Shown: piece by piece, positions 35,549 through 47,626 of the stretch
Position numbering within the stretch: position 1 is the stretch's first letter
Layout: the number at the start of each line of letters is the position of its first letter
NCBI GenBank assembly: GCA_025991245.1
Contig: BQMJ01000007.1
Location: 1-64,000, forward strand
DNA: 64,000 bases
Origin: Galdieria partita
Lineage: Eukaryota > Rhodophyta > Bangiophyceae > Galdieriales > Galdieriaceae
Reading direction: 5' to 3'
Program-made: the position numbers and the translations under genes
The notes under the pieces: model-generated
The model's database searches: none
Seen by the model: only the letters and a program-made list of their open reading frames with translations
What the model was told of the DNA's origin: nothing

Positions 35549-36856
35549 CTATAAACAAAGACAATCCATACATGAAACGTCCTGTTCTTCTTGGTTGGTA
35601 TCCTGAATTTCGTCACTTGTCTTGATTTGTCTTCCTGTTTGGGCAAATGTAACAATCTCTTGTCCTATCTTCTCATACCAGGTTTGAAATGCTGCACGAC
35701 TAGGAATATACCAAAAGTCATTGGGTCTCTTACTAGATGGAATAGCAAGATAAGCTTGTTGAACATCTTCCAAAGTAAACGCGTCAACTTCATCGAGTGC
35801 ATCTTCTCCACCTAAAATAACCCAGAATCGAGGAACTCTACAATGTAAACGATCACGTAAAACCTCATCCAATGCAAGCATTTCCCTTAGAGAGCGTAAA
35901 GACTTTGTATAACAAGCTACTAAAATTACATCTGGATAGCGCAAATCATCCTTTCCTGAACGAACAATTCTAAGCAATTCCCACAAGTTGACGGAAAGTA
36001 TGTGAACAGGAATATTCTGAATTTCCATATTTGGAAAGAACTGTCTCGCTGGAACTGATGTATCCACTCCATTGTTATATCCTTCTTTGATCATATTTTG
36101 TCGTTGTTCCTCGGGCCAAGGATCCCACTTTTCTTTCAAGGGAAATAAATCTTGAAGAGAATCAACAATACTTTTTTTATCTACGTAATCGGAACCGGTA
36201 AGTAATACTTGAAAAATGCGATCGATGACTTCTTTCTCCAAGGTCTTGCACTCTTCTAGAATATTACTCAATGAAACAACTACTTTCGGAGGTTTCGGAG
36301 CTACTTCTCGTTGTCTCTTCTTTCTAGTAATAGGTTGTTTCCTCTTCAAAGAAATATCTCGAAAACTTAAAGACCTCGAAGGCTCACCTTTCGAAGGTGA
36401 CAAGGAATAGGTTTGTGAAAGTAAAAGCCCGGAAAACGATTCTTCCCTAAGAGAAATTTCTTGCTTTGAAAGTGTTCTTTCCTCTTCTCCTGAACTAAAC
36501 TCTCGTTCTCTTTCTCTCTTCTCTAAATCTGAAGTAAAGTCTTGGTGAAACTGAGTAAATATTTCAACAGACTCCACTTTTTCTCTACAGACTGGACATC
36601 TTTCGTCCGATAAATAAGTTACGCACACACCACATAATATTTGATGTCCACAAGGCAATAACCGAATGTTTGCTTCGTGTTCGAAACATGTCAAACACTG
36701 GCCGTTGACACTTTCTTCAGGAATAGCAGAAGACTTGTTCCAAGAATCCGGCGAAAAGCCTTCAGCCTGCTCTCCGTTTGAATATTGCATAGCAACCTCT
36801 ATATTATTCCTAGGTGATAATACGTCAGAGCTTTCAGAAAGGTCAATAAGTGACAT
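35549..36856 (-). CDS. RING-finger protein with unknown C-terminal domain
   Basis: A single-exon reverse frame of 435 aa, taken from the first ATG (MSLIDLSES); the longest frame begins upstream at a GTG. A C3HC4 RING lies near residues 53-93 ('CLTCFEHEANIRLLPCGH', 'CGVCVTYLSDERCPVCRE'), so it is probably a ubiquitin E3 ligase. A charged, Ser-rich linker (about 115-195) follows. The C-terminal half has a regular alpha/beta look ('YPDVILVACYTKSLRSLREM', 'RVPRFWVILGGEDALDEVD') and I do not recognise it. It lies 143 bp upstream of CTP synthase on the same strand. Its start is only 20 bp from the ATG assigned to the divergent UBA2 gene. Confidence 0.8.
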   Translation of the reverse strand: MSLIDLSESSDVLSPRNNIEVAMQYSNGEQAEGFSPDSWNKSSAIPEESVNGQCLTCFEHEANIRLLPCGHQILCGVCVTYLSDERCPVCREKVESVEIFTQFHQDFTSDLEKREREREFSSGEEERTLSKQEISLREESFSGLLLSQTYSLSPSKGEPSRSLSFRDISLKRKQPITRKKRQREVAPKPPKVVVSLSNILEECKTLEKEVIDRIFQVLLTGSDYVDKKSIVDSLQDLFPLKEKWDPWPEEQRQNMIKEGYNNGVDTSVPARQFFPNMEIQNIPVHILSVNLWELLRIVRSGKDDLRYPDVILVACYTKSLRSLREMLALDEVLRDRLHCRVPRFWVILGGEDALDEVDAFTLEDVQQAYLAIPSSKRPNDFWYIPSRAAFQTWYEKIGQEIVTFAQTGRQIKTSDEIQDTNQEEQDVSCMDCLCL

Positions 36857-36876
36857 TTCTTTCCACGACACTCAAA
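36857..36876. promoter_or_regulatory. Very short divergent intergenic region (RING / UBA2)
   Basis: The ATGs of the RING gene (-, 36,856) and UBA2 (+, 36,877) are 20 bp apart, or 74 bp apart if UBA2 starts at the later ATG at 36,931. The promoters must therefore overlap each other's transcribed regions. No element is recognisable by eye. Confidence 0.5.
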
Positions 36877-38699
36877 ATGTTCTGGAAAGAAAAACCCTCA
36901 TTTGCATTCTCAAACGTTATTGGTCATTCGATGAATATTGAGTACTACAATGATAGATATCAAAGCAATATTTACAAGGGACTGGAACACTGTTTTTTAA
37001 GTTCTCGAGTTGTTGAAAAGATCCGTCACTCAAAGATACTCCTAATTGGAGTCGGAGGAGTTGGCAGCGAAGTTTTGAAAAATCTGGTCTTTTCAGGTTT
37101 TGTAAATATTCATTTGGTAGACTTGGATACTATTTCAGTTTCTAACCTTAATAGACAATTTTTATTTCGTTCCGAAGATGTCGGCAAGTATAAGGCCGTG
37201 GTTGCCAAGGATAGAATAACAAAACTTTGTTCTTGGTCTCACATCACTGCTTCTGTTGAAAATATTCGTTCCAGAAAATTTCCATTGGAGTTTTTTAAGC
37301 AGTTTGCTGCAGTTATTTGTGCTTTGGATAATCATAAAGCAAGGTTGTATGTGAATGAGGTTTGTGCGTTTGCTCAAGTTCCCTTGTTCGAAACTGGAAG
37401 TACAGGTTATCAAGGTCAGGTTATTCCCATATTAGCAGGAACCACAGAATGCTACAACTGTGAGCCGAAGCCTCCACAAACTGAACACATTCCTGTTTGT
37501 ACTATTAGGCATCGACCTGAAACAGTAGAGCACTGCGTTGTATGGGCCACGTATTTGTTTGAAGTTTTATTTGGTAATTTAGAAGACTCCAATCCTTTAT
37601 CTGATGAGAAGGAGTACAAAGTAAGTCGCTTATCCCGAGAATGGGAGCCTAATGATGCAGGAAGTGAATCTGTAACTGAAAAAGATTGGGAAGATATGAC
37701 ATGTGAAAGAATCATGAACAAGTTTTTTATAGAAGATTTGCAGTTCATTGAGTCCTTGAAAGAGGATACAGTTTCCTCTCCATCTAGAATGAAGGTTCCT
37801 TCTCAAGAACAATTACGTCGACATTTATGGAATGTTGAAGAAAAGCATTCTGTGGAAGACTTGAAATTGGAGGAACAGAATCCTCATCAGTTGGTTTGGA
37901 CCAGTGATAAGGCATATGAAGTATTTATTTTTTGTTTGAAACAATTATTGCGTAGATGGAAAGAGTCCAAAGGTGCTCTTATCTTTGATAAGGATGACAC
38001 GATTTCTTTGGCTTTTGTTACTGCTGCGTCAACCCTTCGAGCAATCGCCTTTGATATTTCAGCTAAAAATAGCTTTGATGTGAGAGGAATCGCTGGTCGT
38101 ATTATTCCTGCACTTTCCACAACGAATGCTGTCATAGGAGGCATTGTGGTCTTTCAACTTTTAAGGTTTCTGTCTGGTACTCATATAAAGGATTTGTACA
38201 ATGCGAGACTTTCTCAAGTACCACGTTCTCGCCCTCGGCATTCGGATGAAGTCATTATTACTCCCGAAGTTATCAGACCTCCTACGGCAGAGTATGTGTT
38301 TCGTTATCGTTGTTCCTTATCTGAAATACTGATCAAATATATACGCTTAGGTGTGTTATATGTCATGAACTCCTTTTAGTTACATGTGACACCAGAAAGG
38401 TTACAGTGAGACAGTTTGTTGAAGAGGGCTTGAAAGAACAAACCAAAGTTGAGCCTTTTTCTGTTGCGACAGATGAAGGCTATATTATATATGAATCAGA
38501 ACCAGATGATGAAGTTTCCATAGAGTCAAGAAACACGGATATGTCGACATTTGCACAATTACAAGTAGAGGAACAGCCAATATCTATACTGGATGAAAGT
38601 GGTGTACATTATCGAGCCTGGATTAGACATCAATGTGATATTCCATTACTCATAGAGCGTATCTCTTCTTTTATGGATGACGGATGCGATTGTCTATGA
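36877..38699 (+). CDS. UBA2: SUMO-activating enzyme catalytic subunit UBA2
   Basis: Two exons, 36877-38297 and 38351-38699, are joined across a 53-nt intron (589 aa). The join (…PTAEYV | CVICHELLLVTC…) restores the cysteine pair ahead of the C-terminal ubiquitin-like domain; reading through stops at 38,379. The ATP-binding loop is 'LIGVGGVGSEVL' (about 57-68), with 'VDLDTISVSNLNRQFLFR' after it. The catalytic thioester Cys sits in 'VCTIRHRPETVEHCVVWA' (about 208). Zn-binding CxxC pairs are seen in 'CYNC' (about 192) and 'CVIC' near the C-terminus. With SAE1 it adenylates SUMO and passes it to UBC9 in the nucleus. The start is uncertain: an N-terminal extension precedes the core, and 36,931 (MNIEYYND) is an equally good ATG. 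Confidence 0.9.
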
Positions 38700-38895
38700 A
38701 ACTACTTTGGTCGCTTGTTTGAAGGAATGGTATGGTTTGCATTTGAACAAATTGTTTTTTATGTTTTGGAAAAGAAATTTTATAATACGACTGTATCGAC
38801 TGTTACTTTATACACTTTGGACTCGAGAATATATGGATCCCAATAAAGTTCATTGTCCAAATTGTATATTGTTCGTTGGGTGGTTCAAGGCAGAT

Positions 38896-39677
38896 ATGCA
38901 AAGTTTGTATACTTATCAATTGTCGCTTGTTAGTCGTCGACTTTTTCACACTTCTGCCCCTTCCCAGTTTTTCAATTATTTGAGAGATAGTGTTCAAAAG
39001 GCAAGACAACAAGAAGTTGATCGAAAACAGTTTGAGCTGTTAAAGATACAGGTAGGAATACGTTTCTTCCACCAAAAAACGACTCAAAGATAAGATAGTG
39101 TCGTTACATTCTACAAGATCCTCCTCTCAATCCAAACAACTACTTGGAACTATTGAAGGAAGCTCGTGAACTGTTGAAATTCAAAGGTTTTCGTGAAAAG
39201 TTTGATGTTGTCAAACAGGACCCATTTTATAAAGAAATTGCTCAGGATGAAAAGATAATTGGAGGTTTGTCATTGTTAGTTCCTTTTGATTTGAAAGTAA
39301 CGTTTGAGTGGAAATAAGCCATGAATGCGGAAGAGAGATTAGATCTGTTTCGGGTTCAAAGGTTACAATTGAGGAGAATAGCAGAAACAGCCAAAGTTAA
39401 TGACGAGGTGAGGAAGCAAAGAAACTCTGCCCCATCTATTAGTCTCATATACTTGTATCAGGTAGTTGCTGCTTTCAAGGAAAGACTTATTGGTCTTCAG
39501 AAACTTCAAAGAAGGCTACGTAGACGACGAATGCGAGGGTTACCGTGTCCCAAGACTCCAGAAGAGTTGTTTCGGGCAGTGCAAGACGGTGATGTAGAAC
39601 TACTTGGAGAAAGAATTGGTGAAAGAGCACCTCCTCGAATGTATTATAAAGAACCTGGTGCGCCTCTTCCTCAATAA
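38896..39677 (+). CDS. Small basic protein with mitochondrial-type leader, unknown function
   Basis: Four exons, 38896-39051, 39099-39264, 39319-39407 and 39462-39677 (208 aa), with introns of 47, 54 and 54 nt. The third intron is a multiple of three without a stop, so retaining it would give 226 aa. The N-terminus (MQSLYTYQLSLVSRRLFHTS) is Arg/Ser-rich with no acidic residues, as in mitochondrial presequences. The body is helical and highly charged ('LQKLQRRLRRRRMRGLPCP') and ends 'MYYKEPGAPLPQ'. I do not recognise the family. It lies 37 bp upstream of the CABIN1-like ATG on the same strand. Confidence 0.65.
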
Positions 39678-39714
39678 AGGAAGTAATCCAATTTGTTTTG
39701 GATTGTTTCAAAAA

Positions 39715-42700
39715 ATGCTTTTGAGGTTTGTTTCTTTAAAGGAACGTCGTGCCGAAACCCCTAATGTCTCGATTGAGGATTCTTCGTTGAAGAATAAAGA
39801 GTTGATATTCACCAGACTCAAAAATGAATACGAAGTGGCTGTATCCATGCAAGCAAAGGGAGAGCTAGATAACGCACTAAGTGTCTTTGGAAGTTTAGTT
39901 AAGGAACTCAAGAGCTTGGACGATATAAAAGATATGAGAGATACAGATAAAACACGCTACACTTCATTGCAACAGGTACCTTTTGAAAATCGTTTGCACT
40001 TTTTATGCTTGAAGAACAGTGCTTATATTTGTGAAGAGAAGAGTTGTTGGGAAGAAATGACGTCGTTGTATTCTATTCTCATGCAATCCTTTGCAGATTA
40101 TGTAGTTTTAGACACGGGTTTGGTTGTCAGAATGTTACGTGCTCTCAAAAAAGTTGAAAATTTTTCTTTTGCAAGGAAAATATGTGAACATTATTTGAGA
40201 CAAAAAACCGACAAGTTCATTTATACCGAGTGGTGTTCTTTGATTCATATTATTGGAGATAGGCTTATATATGAATTGGAATGTAATGCTGATGATAGTG
40301 ATTGGAGTCAGAATACTCTTCGTTTATCTTCCTCTTCCTTTACTCAAAATGCTATTCCTTTCGAGTTCACGTCTCCTTGTAAAGCGAATAAGCCCGTCTA
40401 TTTCGTAACAGATGCACGTAATTTATTGTTGTGGATACTGGTTGTTGCATTTTATGATAGCGACACTGTGATGTTCGATTGTCAGAGTCATGTTCAACTC
40501 GTGCAGCAGTCCTATGAGTCTCGAGGAATTTTAGATTCTTCAGGAAGTGTGATATTCTCGGTACGTAGTCACATTTCCCATTTCTGATTGTGAACACATT
40601 GATGAAGTTCTAGGAAGAGGACTTGATAGAAAAAATGGAATGCATATATCAAATTTGGAAGAATGCTTCAAGTATTGCAGAACAAGAAAACCGTGATCAT
40701 GTTTCTAATATTCATAATTTAATTGGTGTTTGGAATGAACTCAAAAAGTCTTCAAGAAGGGTGGGTTTGGAAACCATAATTGTCGACCAGTTCTCTCTTG
40801 GAGAACATTTATTGGACAACCAGAGAAAGAATTGGATGCCTTACTTTAATCATGAACAACTTATTCATGTTTTACTGTCTGTTCCTGATTGGGACAAGAT
40901 ACAGTTACCTTCGTATTCATGTTGTTTATTCGACATGTTTTGTTTGTTACTGAAGAATTTGTCAAGTTATTCGAGCATTCCCTCCGAATTGAGTGCCTTG
41001 ATATCATTTGCTTGGCTCAAATTTCGATCAATCTTGTCAACCATTTCAATTCAAGAAAGCAGCTTCTTTTTAAATGTTGCAGAATTGATTTTTATTTGGT
41101 TTCCTTACATATGTAGAGTACTAAATGTGCCACCATCTACCCATTTTAGTCTACTGAGCAATGGTTGCGATCAATGTAAATTCATTCCTTGCTCCTTTTG
41201 TAGCCTAGCTTTGATGGAATGTGAGTATCTGATATCTCGAGCTTTAGAGTGTTCGTCAAAACAAGAGACATTTCAAGAAGATATGTATACCGAAGTTCGA
41301 GTATATATTTTGAAAGCAAAGATTAATATTTATTTATGCAAGCAGGACAATAACTTGTTGCTCGACATGGATCTTCGCGATGTTCTCGATACTGTCGTAG
41401 ACATTCCAAATGTTAAGGTTTCCTTTAATCAGTTCACATTGAAACTATTGGATACTTGGAACTACTTGCAGGAGCAAAGAAGACTGGTTGATCTTTTAAT
41501 AGAGTTTTACAACACTATTTGGCGAGTGAACACTCTCCATGAATGGGAAATGCAGCTTGCAAGGTTATGCCAGAGACTTCGATCAGAGTTGGTTTCCAAT
41601 CTCACTGAAGAAAGACTTCACCAGTATCTTCTTTTGTGTGACTTACTGGAAATTGGTATTCATGCAACTCCTTCCTATCAAAACGATTGCACGCTTCTAA
41701 CTTGTATGGCATTCAAGTTTCAAATTGTGTCAACTTTTGTCACTGTTGTATCAAGTTCTTCTATGTATGCAGGTTGCTCAATAATTATGATGCAGCAACA
41801 GGTCAACAAAAGTTTTTCGATGTTAAAGAAACTCTCTAGTGTTTTGAAAGTTTTAGAAGCAAAACAAAATCAGAGCCCAACTGATTGCATTCTATCTCCG
41901 GAGATGACTGATAATTTGTTGCTTCTTCTTGAAAGTTTGTGCATATTGGCAATGTCATTAGTGGAGATGAAACGTAGTGGTGAAAGTTTGGAATGGTTGG
42001 TAAAAAGTACATCGAGATATCAGAAGCTTGTAATGTTTCTTTTACTATGCATTTCCATAGCGTGTGAATTGCTGCTTTCAACATGGGAAAGTTTGATTAT
42101 TCAAAACTGGAATGAAGATACTGTAGATCTTATGGGACGTTGTTTGGCATTTTTTTATGCGGTTTTACGTCAGATATCCTTACAAGAGAATTTGCAACGA
42201 ATGAAGTCTTTCCGCTCCATTATTCAAGTATATTGTACTTGTCTACGTAGATGGATGAATGTTTGTAATGCAGGTGATAAAGAGCCATCTTTAATTCTAA
42301 CGGAATGGAATCAGGAATCGAATAGTTTTATTGAGAGACAAGAGCATCCTTCATCTGAACTTGCTGCTGGTTATTATTATCGCTATGGTTTGAGAGCACC
42401 ATTTATTTCCGATGATGACTTGAGACATCACTGGTTGACTCGGGAGTTATCTTCGCAAAGTTTTATCAAGTCGTTAGATCCTGCGCATGCTGTAGAGTTT
42501 TATTATGCTTTTCAGAATGAGCTGAAAGAAGCAACTATTTCTAATCGAAGAGGTTCTATTGTGGAGACGAAGCGTACGTTGAATACCTTATTGAAAGTTT
42601 TCTTTTCAGTCGAACAGTCAGCTTTTGAACCTCGTCAGTTGCTTGAACCATTCAAATCTAGTTTAGCAGACATAGCTGAGGGTCAACTGGAGGATGAATC

Positions 42701-44473
42701 TACAGATCTAGAACATATTTTTGCTTCTTCCTTTGCATCCTGGATCAATAGAGGACAAAGGCTTTTAGAACATTTGCATTTGACGAAAAGAAGTTCTTCT
42801 TCAGTCGATGTTTTTGAGTATGACGAGGTTTTACTTGAAATTTGTGTTCTACTTTCTCGTTGCCTTAGCCTGGAGTTGGAAATGGCAAGAAAGAAACTCA
42901 AGTCAATGTCATTGGCTTCTTTTTTTGTTTTGCGTTCAAAGTTGTTGGAGGAACTTTTGGGATTGCAGTTGTTTAGCCTTTCATTAGAACCGCAAAGAGC
43001 ACAATTTTGGCTGTGGCTTGGAGAGGTGGCTTTGGAACTGTCTCATATTGACAACGAAATGAAACATTTGGAGATTGATGAGAAAAGAGATTCATACTTT
43101 ATATATTTTCGCTTTGAAGAATGTGCAAAAATTTTTGCATTTGCCTGGCGTCTTACGAGTTATCATGATAATCTGAATGGAAAGGCATTGAAGCAACTGG
43201 CATCACAAGGAGAAGGAGTTTGCTATTTTTTAGCTGCCAGACTAACAACAACATCCAAAATTCGTTTTTGGCGTTTAGCTATACGAGCTTTAGATCGTCT
43301 GCTTCCAAGTAATGATGACCAATCAGACTACAATACTGAAAATATTTCTCTAATTCACCATAATTCGTTGAGTCGATGGTATTTTTTCGTTCTTCGAGGC
43401 AAACTTGGTTTCAAGTTGAGGGAATCCGTTGAGAATATCTGTTGGCATCTATGGAGAGCAATTGTTTCACAAAGAGAAGAAGCAGTAAAACTAAAACAAG
43501 AGTTTGAAATGGAGCCAATGTATCAATTTGACATGATTCGATTGAAAATGTTACTGCATAGAAGTGAATTTTCACTGTCCGAAGCTAATCTGAAGATGCT
43601 ATTAGACGATCGTGTTGTATACTCTTCAACTGCAGACGATGGCAGGAGCGATTATTCCTTCGCAGAGAATTTCAATTTCCTTGATCCTTCTAGTTGGTTG
43701 AGAGTCGTGTCCAAGCAAATCATTGAACACATGAATTATATATGGGATTCTCATCAGTTTCGTAACGGCTCCAGATCTGCTGGTTATTTATATAAACCTT
43801 TTTATGCTCAAGCTATTGCTTATAAAGTTGGTTTGGGAATGGAGCAAAGAGCTCTAGAGTCGGTAAGAGAAAACAGTTCTATAGTATGTCTATATCATTA
43901 TAATAACTAATTGATATTTGGAAGATATCCAATTTGTTCCAACGTTCCGTTGCCGATAGCTCCACTGGAAACTTTTGGTACATGTTTACAGCAGTACCTG
44001 CAAGTTTATTGAGTGAGATGATCTTCGAGTCTAAAGCTCAGTATCAGAAGTGGAAATTCAAATGTCTTTCCTTCTATATTCAACAGAGTGCCTTGTTAAA
44101 GCAAAAAGAGAATCTTTTGGCTGCATATAATCGTTTGAAAAGAAAAAAACCAGAGGAAACCAATGATGACTTGCTGAAACAAGTCATGCAATTGTATTTC
44201 GAATGCATACAGTTCATATCATCTGAATGGGAATATTGGGATATCTCAAAGCTGAATGAAGAACTGCATAATCTTTGGAGTATGTACCTGTTCTTGACAT
44301 ATTTTCACAAAGAATCAAGTCTTATCACTTCAATACAACGCAAAATGGAAAGCTTATTGTGTCTTGTGTGTCCCAAAGATGGAAATTCCGAGAAAGTATC
44401 ATTGCTCGCGTATTGTTCAAAGAAATGGCCTGAGCTGGAGAAAAATTTGAAGCGGAGACGTGGACAGACTTAA
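39715..44473 (+). CDS. CABIN1: CABIN1 / Hir3-like TPR scaffold protein
   Basis: Three exons, 39715-40560, 40614-43862 and 43925-44473, with introns of 53 and 62 nt, give about 1547 aa. The first ATG is used; the open frame begins upstream inside the previous gene. The N-terminal 'LKNEYEVAVSMQAKGELDNA' followed by 'ALSVFGSLVKEL' is a TPR that resembles the start of calcineurin-binding protein cabin-1 and yeast Hir3. The next 400 residues are TPR-like helical pairs ('RLHFLCLKNSAYICEEK', 'EFYYAFQNELKEA'). CABIN1/Hir3 is the scaffold of the HIRA complex, which deposits histone H3.3-H4 independently of replication. Length is shorter than human CABIN1 (about 2200) and near that of fungal Hir3. The call rests on N-terminal resemblance and overall architecture, so it is moderate. 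Confidence 0.7.
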
Positions 44474-45690
44474 TGGAAGTGCATATTGGAAAGCCAGCGA
44501 GAACAAGAAATGGAAATACACTACCTTTTCCTTTAGTGAAAAAGCAAGCTGGTTCAACTTTAAATAAGAGACAAAAATCGTCTTTGTTTCCCTTTTTTTC
44601 TTGGATCTGTGGTACACTAGAGAAAACAAGGAAAACTTTAGAGAGTATACGCCTTACAACGAAGTTGGCCTGTATTCGATCTGTTCTGGCAACAACTGAA
44701 CAAAGGAATCAACACAGAGATGTGGATATCGTTACCTATTATCCTTCAGCGGAGCGCATCATAGCTATTGGTGACGTGCATGGAGATTTACAGTCTCTTC
44801 AAAGTGCGTTGCGACTATCAAAAGTAGTTGGAGTGGGTGGAGAATGGGTTTGTTTTCATTTTATCTTCCGCTAGTTTGATACTTACTGTGATCTATTTTT
44901 ACAGACTGGTGGCAGAACGCTTGTTGTTCAATTGGGGGATGTTTTGGATCGTGGTGACCAGGAAAGACAAGTTCTTCAATATTTGGAAGAACTTAATCTT
45001 CAGGCTTCCAGGCAAGGCGGTAGAGTGGTTAGTTTATTGGGTAATCACGAAGTTATGAACGTCGAGCTTGACTTTCGATATGTTACTCCGGTTGGGTTCT
45101 CTGCCTTTACGAGAAAAACGAATGAACTAGAGCAAGGTTATTATGAGAAGAGTGTACCAAGGGCTTATCAAGAAATGATAAAACAACTCCCGGACTTCAT
45201 GAAAGCTAGAGCTCTTGCATTAAGACCTGGGGGTCCTACCACTGTACGATACTTTTCTAAAAGCCCAGTCGTTTTGGTGGTTGGAGATAACGTTTTTGTA
45301 CATGCAGGCTTGAATAATGAGCATGTTGACTTTGGTCTAGATGAGATAAATAACTCAACAACGAATTGGTTGCTAGGTAAGGCAGATAAACCGGACATTC
45401 TTCGAGGTCGTTTCAGCCCTGTATGGACACGTATCTATTCCTATCCAAACTTGGCATTAGATAGTGAGGAATGCCATGAGTTGTGTAGTACTCTTGATAA
45501 AATTCCTGCCAAGCGAATGATCGTTGGTCATACACCACAATCTCATATCAATGCAGCTTGTAAAGCACGAGTCTGGAGAGTCGATACTGGTTTGTCTACT
45601 GCTTATGGTGGCAATATTGAGACACTGGAAATCACCAGAAAGGGCGTAAAAGTACTAAAATGGAAGAGTAGGCAAGCCAATGTTCGATAA
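44473..45690 (+). CDS. Shewanella-like (SLP-type) protein phosphatase
   Basis: Two exons, 44473-44847 and 44905-45690, are joined across a 57-nt intron (386 aa). The PPP metallophosphatase motifs are all present: 'IGDVHGD' (about 98), 'GDVLDRGDQE' (about 135), 'LLGNHEVMN' (about 168), 'VHAGLN' (about 257) and 'VGHTPQ' (about 340). The 'GDVLDRGDQE' form, the spacing and the 'WRVDTGLSTAYGG' end are those of bacterial-like SLP phosphatases of plants, algae and apicomplexans rather than PP1/PP2A/PP2B. It probably dephosphorylates Ser/Thr or Tyr residues. The first 90 residues are basic and could be a transit peptide. The ATG overlaps the stop of the preceding gene by one base (TAATG). Confidence 0.88.
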
Positions 45691-45721
45691 GGACTTTAGA
45701 ACCAATTCCTTATTGATTTGT

Positions 45722-47396
45722 CTAAGAAGCTTCTTCTGTCGTTGAAACTTCTCCAGAGTGTTGTAAATAGACGATCCTATGAAACACAAGGGCTGCTAGG
45801 AACATACAAAGACTATAGTAACCAAAGAGATATGTATAATTCCATTCGAACCACTCCAAGGAGAGAGCAGCTAGAAGACTACCAAGAGCAGAAGTCAGCA
45901 GCCAAATTGCTTGAATTGTACTCTTTAACTGGATAGGAGCCGAAGCAAAAGCAAGTTCAAGTCCAGAGACACTGACTAGAATCTCTCCAACCGATAACAA
46001 GATCCACTGAGGTAACGTTCTCCAAGCAGAAATTTTAGAAGGCATCACTTTTTGTATTTGAAATTGAACAATAGTACTGCAAACAAAGGCAAAGCAAGTT
46101 AAAAGCATTCCCAAAAATATTCTATCGGTGGAGGTCCATCGAGTATATTTTTGTATTCTAGGATAGACCCACTCTGCACTAATAGGAACTCCCAGCAACA
46201 CAACTTGAAGAGTTAGCCAGAATAATCAAGATGATAGCAATTGACTTACTAAAGGGATTCCACGCAGTCCATTGTGCTGGACTCATTTCTGTGTTGAAAA
46301 TACGAGGCATCTCCATCAAGGATAGCTGTTGAATCCACGTAGCTCCCTGTTGTGACCAGCACATCCAAAAAATAGCAATGGGAGAAAGTAACAAACTTAT
46401 TCGCACAATGCAATGCCATTCTTCGGTTGCTCTTGTTGTTGTAGAATGGTTGTTGTTTTGCTCATTGTTGTGAAAGAATCTATTTGAAAAGCGAACAATT
46501 GTATTTCTTATGTGATGGAGTAATGTTGTACTACTCTTCTTTTGAATATGAATGTAACCAGTGAAATGCAGTCCACTCAAAAATGTAACCAAGGATAAGA
46601 ATAGAACAATTGCGGAAACAAAATATGCAGCACTCCATCCAAAAACTTGCCTTGTCCAGGGACAGATTAATTGTCCTGCGATGGCACCCACATTAATAAA
46701 TAAATAGAATCGCGCAAAGTAAATAGTGGTGTTCAAACTGGCTCCAACTGATGTATTCGTCATGTCATTTGGATAGCCATTGGATACTTGTTCCAAGACC
46801 ACATCATCCAAGTTATCGTCAAAGTCCTCTGACAGTAGACTGTTTGATGAAAAATTTCTTTCTGAGCTAGTTGCAGTACAGTGAACTCTGATTCTATGTC
46901 GCCACTCTACTTGCTCTGCACCAAAAGCACTGACACAGGGTTTTATGCCTCCAGTGCCAAGTGCAATCAAGAATAAAGATAGAAAAGTCAACAACTTGGT
47001 CAAAGTCATTTCGATTTGTAACAACGACGAGAACGGCAATATTAGCTGACCAGAAAGATAAAGAAGAGTAAAATACACAATGGTTCGATATTTTCCAAGA
47101 AACTGATCAGCAAGCCACGAACCCAATACTGGAGTACAGTAACACGTGGCTTGAAAAAAGTTAAAGTTGGCAGCTGCCTGTTGAGTGGCATATTTTAGGT
47201 GTTGTTGGAAGTATAAAGTGAGTAGAGCTGTGAATCCATAAAAGTTGAAACGTTCTGCACATTCCGTCGCGAAAATAGGTAGTGTAAGCCAAAAGTCACC
47301 AGGTGAAGTACTGGTGGCTCTTTGTTTAAATGGTCCAACTAATTGTATTAAAGTACGTGAAACAATACTTTCTGAAGCGGTACTCGGAGTATCCAT
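45722..47396 (-). CDS. POT/PTR-family proton-coupled peptide (or nitrate) transporter
   Basis: Two exons, 47396-46250 and 46203-45722, are joined across a 46-nt intron (542 aa). The first ATG is nine bases inside the open frame, which begins at a TTG. The PTR2 signatures are present: 'ECAERFNFYGFTALLTLYFQ' in helix 1, 'ALGTGGIKPCVSAFGAEQ' after helix 4, and 'FYLFINVGAIAGQL' in helix 5. The splice restores 'QWTAWNPFIVLLGVPISAEW', the conserved helix-10/11 'NP' region. About twelve membrane segments are present. The loop before helix 5 carries a long acidic/Ser-rich insert (about 185-230) not usual for the family. It imports di- and tripeptides or nitrate with protons; sequence alone does not decide between these. 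It is convergent with the phosphatase gene (31 bp between stops). Confidence 0.9.
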
Positions 47397-47626
47397 TTCA
47401 TGCAACTTGGATGCTCAAAACGGTCTTTGATTGTAGCAAAATTCACAAACGAATGAAATCACAACAATGTTGTGTTTGTTTGCATTCATAAAGTGACAAT
47501 ACTATCAAATACAGCTATCTACAATACTAAAAATTCACTCCATATGATTCTTGTTTACTTTTACAAACGATAGAGGAATGCAATGCAGAGTTTCAATACA
47601 AACTAGAGAGAGACGTTTGACAACAA
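47397..47626. promoter_or_regulatory. Divergent promoter region (POT transporter / GSA)
   Basis: These 230 bp between two divergent ATGs must hold both promoters. The DNA is AT-rich with no element I can name. Confidence 0.5.

Noticed and set aside
36850-36876. UBA2 start at the GTG at 36,850
   Set aside because: It would overlap the divergent RING gene's start and needs a non-ATG codon. The ATGs at 36,877 or 36,931 suffice.
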